Assembly (NCBI GenBank): GCA_041484845.1
Contig: JBGPIK010000135.1
Span: 1-15,169 of the forward strand
Reading direction: 5' to 3'
DNA length: 15,169 nucleotides
Source of the DNA: JBGPIK01 sp041484845
GTDB lineage: Bacteria; Desulfobacterota; Binatia; UBA9968
The notes under the pieces: generated by a model
Database searches by the model: none
What the model was told of the DNA's origin: nothing
Seen by the model: the letters and a program-made list of their open reading frames with translations, nothing else
Part shown: in pieces, positions 13,063 through 15,169 of the stretch
Layout: each line of letters begins with the position of its first letter
Numbering within the stretch: the first letter of the stretch is position 1
Position numbers and translations under genes: made by a program

Positions 13063-13329
13063 TCAAAGGTGTTCAATATTAGACAGCAGTCCTGGCCGAG
13101 TTAGCATACCGTTAAATCTGACAGGAAGAGGTGCCCCGAAAGTATCCGCGTTTTCTTGCCTCAGGGCTTCGGTGACAGCAAGCCGATCAGCGGCAACAAA
13201 ATCACCGAAGGCCGAAACAAGAACTGGCACGTAAGGATTCAGTTCCACTAACTTAAACGCTGGATAGCATGCGACGGCAGGTGTGCCTGAGTATAAGATT
13301 AAGACCGCGATTAGACGATCCATGAACAT
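13063..13329 (-). CDS. Hypothetical small protein, doubtful
   Basis: An 88-aa frame from ATG 13329 with a hydrophobic N-terminus (MFMDRLIAVLILYSGTPAVA) that could be a signal or membrane segment, then AFKLVELNPYVPVLVSAFGD and ADRLAVTEALRQENADTFGA. I do not recognise a family. It overlaps the start of the divergent hydrolase gene by 8 bp and has no clear ribosome site. It may be a gene fragment or chance. Confidence 0.25.
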   Translation of the reverse strand: MFMDRLIAVLILYSGTPAVACYPAFKLVELNPYVPVLVSAFGDFVAADRLAVTEALRQENADTFGAPLPVRFNGMLTRPGLLSNIEHL

Positions 13330-14158
13330 AACTCGAGGCGAAATAACGGTCGGTAGGTTCCTGATCCCATACCGGCTCTTTGGTCAAGGCAGCCGATTCA
13401 TGGTCTGTGTGAACGCTGCGCAGCAAACCATGGCGGCATGGCGACCGGTCGTAAGCTATTTTTTAAAGGATTACAGGTTGTTGCTATTCGATTTTCCCGG
13501 TCAGGGGCGAGCAAAAATCATCTCCGGTTCTGCCGTTGTTGGCTTAGATGAGCAGGTCGAAGTCTTACATCGAGTTCTAGCAGCACAAAATGCCCCAGAA
13601 AAATCGATCGTCGCCGGCGCCTCCTGGGGGGGTGTCGTGGTCGCAGTCTTTGCGTCGCGATTTCCTCACTTAGTTGACAAAATTATCCTGGCCAGTTTTG
13701 GCATCCGGATGAACGAAAAGTTGGTGCAGGCGATTAGAGAAGGCCAACAATTGAATGGAACTGCAACCGGGGAACAGGTCGCCGGCGTAATCATCAAGTA
13801 CTTTGGGCAGCATCTAAACGAAGCCTTTAAAAAGAAAATGAATGACCAATTTAAAAACATCAAACGGGAGCATTTGGCGAACTTTCGTGCGCATGGCCAG
13901 TTACTCGAGACTACCAAGCACATCGATGAAGTCGTGGATCTGCATAGCATCAAGGCGCAAACACTAATCATCAATGGCGAAATGGATACCGTCATGGATT
14001 TAGACGACATTACCCTCGCGGCGGCCCAGATAGCGAATTGCGTGGTAAAAATTGTCCCGGGTGTGGGACATTTCTTGCACAATGAGAGCGATGATGTTCT
14101 CAGTATTTATCGAGATTTTCTGGCCTTACCGTCCGATCGTCAACTGAGCGCGGCTTAG
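13322..14158 (+). CDS. Alpha/beta hydrolase, RhlA-like
   Basis: A 278-aa alpha/beta-hydrolase fold protein. The triad is visible: Ser101 in the elbow GASWGG, Asp222 in INGEMDTV, and His250 in GVGHFLH. LLLFDFPGQGR and DEQVEVLHRVL precede the elbow. The pattern VNxA...FDxPxxGQ...DExVExL...SWGG...INGxxD, plus the length, resembles RhlA, which couples two 3-hydroxyacyl-ACP units into the HAA lipid of rhamnolipids; other close folds are lipases and esterases. There is no RhlB glycosyltransferase in the window, so the product, if any, is probably a different lipid dimer or the enzyme is a plain hydrolase. It is cytoplasmic, with no signal. An in-frame GTG at 13283 would add 13 residues; neither start has a strong ribosome site. 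Confidence 0.8.
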   Translation: MNITRGEITVGRFLIPYRLFGQGSRFMVCVNAAQQTMAAWRPVVSYFLKDYRLLLFDFPGQGRAKIISGSAVVGLDEQVEVLHRVLAAQNAPEKSIVAGASWGGVVVAVFASRFPHLVDKIILASFGIRMNEKLVQAIREGQQLNGTATGEQVAGVIIKYFGQHLNEAFKKKMNDQFKNIKREHLANFRAHGQLLETTKHIDEVVDLHSIKAQTLIINGEMDTVMDLDDITLAAAQIANCVVKIVPGVGHFLHNESDDVLSIYRDFLALPSDRQLSAA

Positions 14159-14261
14159 TTATTTTTTGAATGTAGGTCAGGAAAAGGTGCGGTCGGATCT
14201 TCATTCTGCTCAACCGAGCTTACCACCCAACCGTCAGGGTTGTGCTGATTTTTCCACGTAG

Positions 14262-14389
14262 AGACTGTGTCGTAATGTCATCCTGAGGCGGTAGCCGAAG
14301 GATCTCACTCTGGTGAGTGGCGAAAACGTTAGATTCTTCGCTGCGCTCAGAATGACATTTGTGCGATTTTGTAGATTGCGACACAGTCT
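14262..14389. mobile_element. MITE-like element with terminal inverted repeats
   Basis: The 11-bp terminal inverted repeat AGACTGTGTCG (14262-14272) pairs with CGACACAGTCT (14379-14389). CGTAG flanks both sides (14257-14261 and 14390-14394) as a possible 5-bp target duplication. A second inner inverted repeat, TGTCATCCTGAG (14276-14287) against CTCAGAATGACA (14346-14357), lets the whole 128 bp fold as one long hairpin. The inner arm belongs to the widespread CATTCTGAGCG-AGCGAAG repeat type. There is no transposase inside, so it would need one in trans. It lies between the convergent hydrolase and asparagine-synthetase genes. Confidence 0.7.
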
Positions 14390-14452
14390 CGTAGCGCAGA
14401 GTAAGTCGATCCTGATAGGGCTTTCTTTCCGTCTCAGTCCTTCCCACCTACG

Positions 14453-15169
14453 TTATTCTCGCACCGAGAAACCTGGCCAGCTCCGGTCGCGGATGGCAAA
14501 GGCGGGATCCGTTACAATCGGATTTTCCACAAACAGGTAGTGTAACGCCTGCATGCCCAATACGATCCCGGCAAAAGTGTCGATCAAAATGAAGGCCCGC
14601 TTCGGCAGCCATTTCCAATACCCCAGTGCGTAGCGGATAAATGCCGGGCGGAACAAGCCGGTGGCGCGCAGGCGCTCGGGCGATAAAAACTCACGGAAGA
14701 GCCGCGTTCCTTCGACCGTTTGCGAGAAGCTGAGCCAGTTGGGCGAAAGAAATGGATATTTGTGGGTGGCGGCCACCACGGGGGTGAGCAGATCGGCGAA
14801 GGCCGTGCGCAACAAAAGTTTTTCCATTAAGTGATTGATATCCATGAAATGGGAGGGTTCGACGGTGGATGTGAACTCGATTAAATCGCGGTCGAGGAAA
14901 GGCGTCCGGCATTCAACTGAATTAGCCATTTCCACGCGGTCGCCGAGACAGGGAATAATATAACTGACCAGTTGGTTGAAGGTGATCAGCTTGGTAGCGT
15001 TGAAGGGGTCGAGTTGAGAAAGTTGTTCCGGCGGAAACTCGGACAGGAAATAGTCGTAGGGAGTCGGATAGCTCGCACGTTCAACGACTTCAGGCGTGAG
15101 GATCCAATTCATACCCCGGGTGGTGTCGATCGCGCGCATTTGCTGAAAACTGGGATAACCGAAAACGGG
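14453..15169 (-). CDS. Asparagine synthetase-family protein, C-terminal part (5' end outside window)
   Basis: The frame enters from the window edge without a stop (GYPSFQQMRAIDTTRG), so the annotated ATG at 15139 is internal. It encodes 238 residues of the synthetase domain. GDRVEMANSVECRTPFLDRD matches the AsnB-type block in which Glu and Asp side chains close the active site after the beta-aspartyl-AMP step; KLLLRTAFADLLTP and KYPFLSPNW follow as usual. The SGGxDS ATP-binding loop and the glutaminase domain must lie beyond 15169. Classical AsnB makes asparagine from aspartate and glutamine; many relatives in accessory regions instead amidate peptides or exopolysaccharides. With only the C-terminus visible I cannot choose. 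Confidence 0.85.
   Translation of the reverse strand, partial: PVFGYPSFQQMRAIDTTRGMNWILTPEVVERASYPTPYDYFLSEFPPEQLSQLDPFNATKLITFNQLVSYIIPCLGDRVEMANSVECRTPFLDRDLIEFTSTVEPSHFMDINHLMEKLLLRTAFADLLTPVVAATHKYPFLSPNWLSFSQTVEGTRLFREFLSPERLRATGLFRPAFIRYALGYWKWLPKRAFILIDTFAGIVLGMQALHYLFVENPIVTDPAFAIRDRSWPGFSVRE

Noticed and set aside
1..15169. tRNA, rRNA or CRISPR arrays
   Set aside because: None recognised by eye: no regularly spaced short repeats, and I noticed no cloverleaf-like or ribosomal sequence. No tRNA or rRNA search was run.

Overview
The window looks like chromosomal DNA from an uncultured Gram-negative-type bacterium. It has secreted solute-binding proteins with Sec signals, a lipoprotein with a TonB-type C-terminal domain, and mixed, mostly moderate GC. 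The abundance of NitT/TauT (NMT1-like) binding proteins without transporter partners is common in soil and sediment lineages such as Rokubacteria, Tectomicrobia or Binatota-like groups. That placement is inference; no marker gene here fixes the taxonomy. The region is accessory in character: broken toxin-antitoxin (TA) modules, repeat debris and one compact, apparently intact defence-like islet lie between binding-protein genes.

Layout. 1-820: one copy of a 115-bp repeat, then a DUF4160/DUF2442 pair in which the DUF4160 gene carries an in-frame TAG. 853-3058: two convergent NMT1-like substrate-binding proteins. 3101-3432: wreckage of a MazEF-like module on the minus strand. 3630-4080: the second 115-bp repeat copy, joined to the 3' remnant of a group II intron (maturase C-terminus plus domain V). 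4137-4829: a TPR/TonB-C lipoprotein. 5047-5437: five copies of a REP-like element with the core GGGGACGTTGTT.

5744-9423 is a four-gene minus-strand operon. In transcription order it holds a 189-205 aa protein of unknown family, a 456-aa QueC-like PP-loop enzyme, an XRE-HTH/ImmA-IrrE metallopeptidase and a PIN-domain protein. Its probable promoter is bracketed by two TGACA-N-TGTCA palindromes. Divergent to it (9777-10682) is a single-chain HEPN-MNT protein. A truncated REP-associated transposase (RAYT) C-terminus follows at 10745-11035. The islet therefore sits between REP-like repeats on one side and RAYT debris on the other.

11047-12000 is a third NMT1-like binding protein. 12445-12836 is an MNT antitoxin whose HEPN partner is cut to a 27-codon stub. 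13322-14158 is a RhlA-like alpha/beta hydrolase. 14262-14389 is a small MITE. The window ends inside an asparagine-synthetase family gene read from the minus strand.

How the genes may work together. The most interesting unit is 5744-10682. A QueC-type nucleobase/peptide ligase fold beside a small uncharacterised protein recalls QatB-QatC and type IV CBASS, but none of the other Qat or CBASS genes is present. Instead it is tied by 2-nt and 8-nt gaps and a 32-bp overlap to a regulator-protease and a nuclease-like toxin. This is a plausible undescribed defence or conflict module; the function is inferred from fold and context only.
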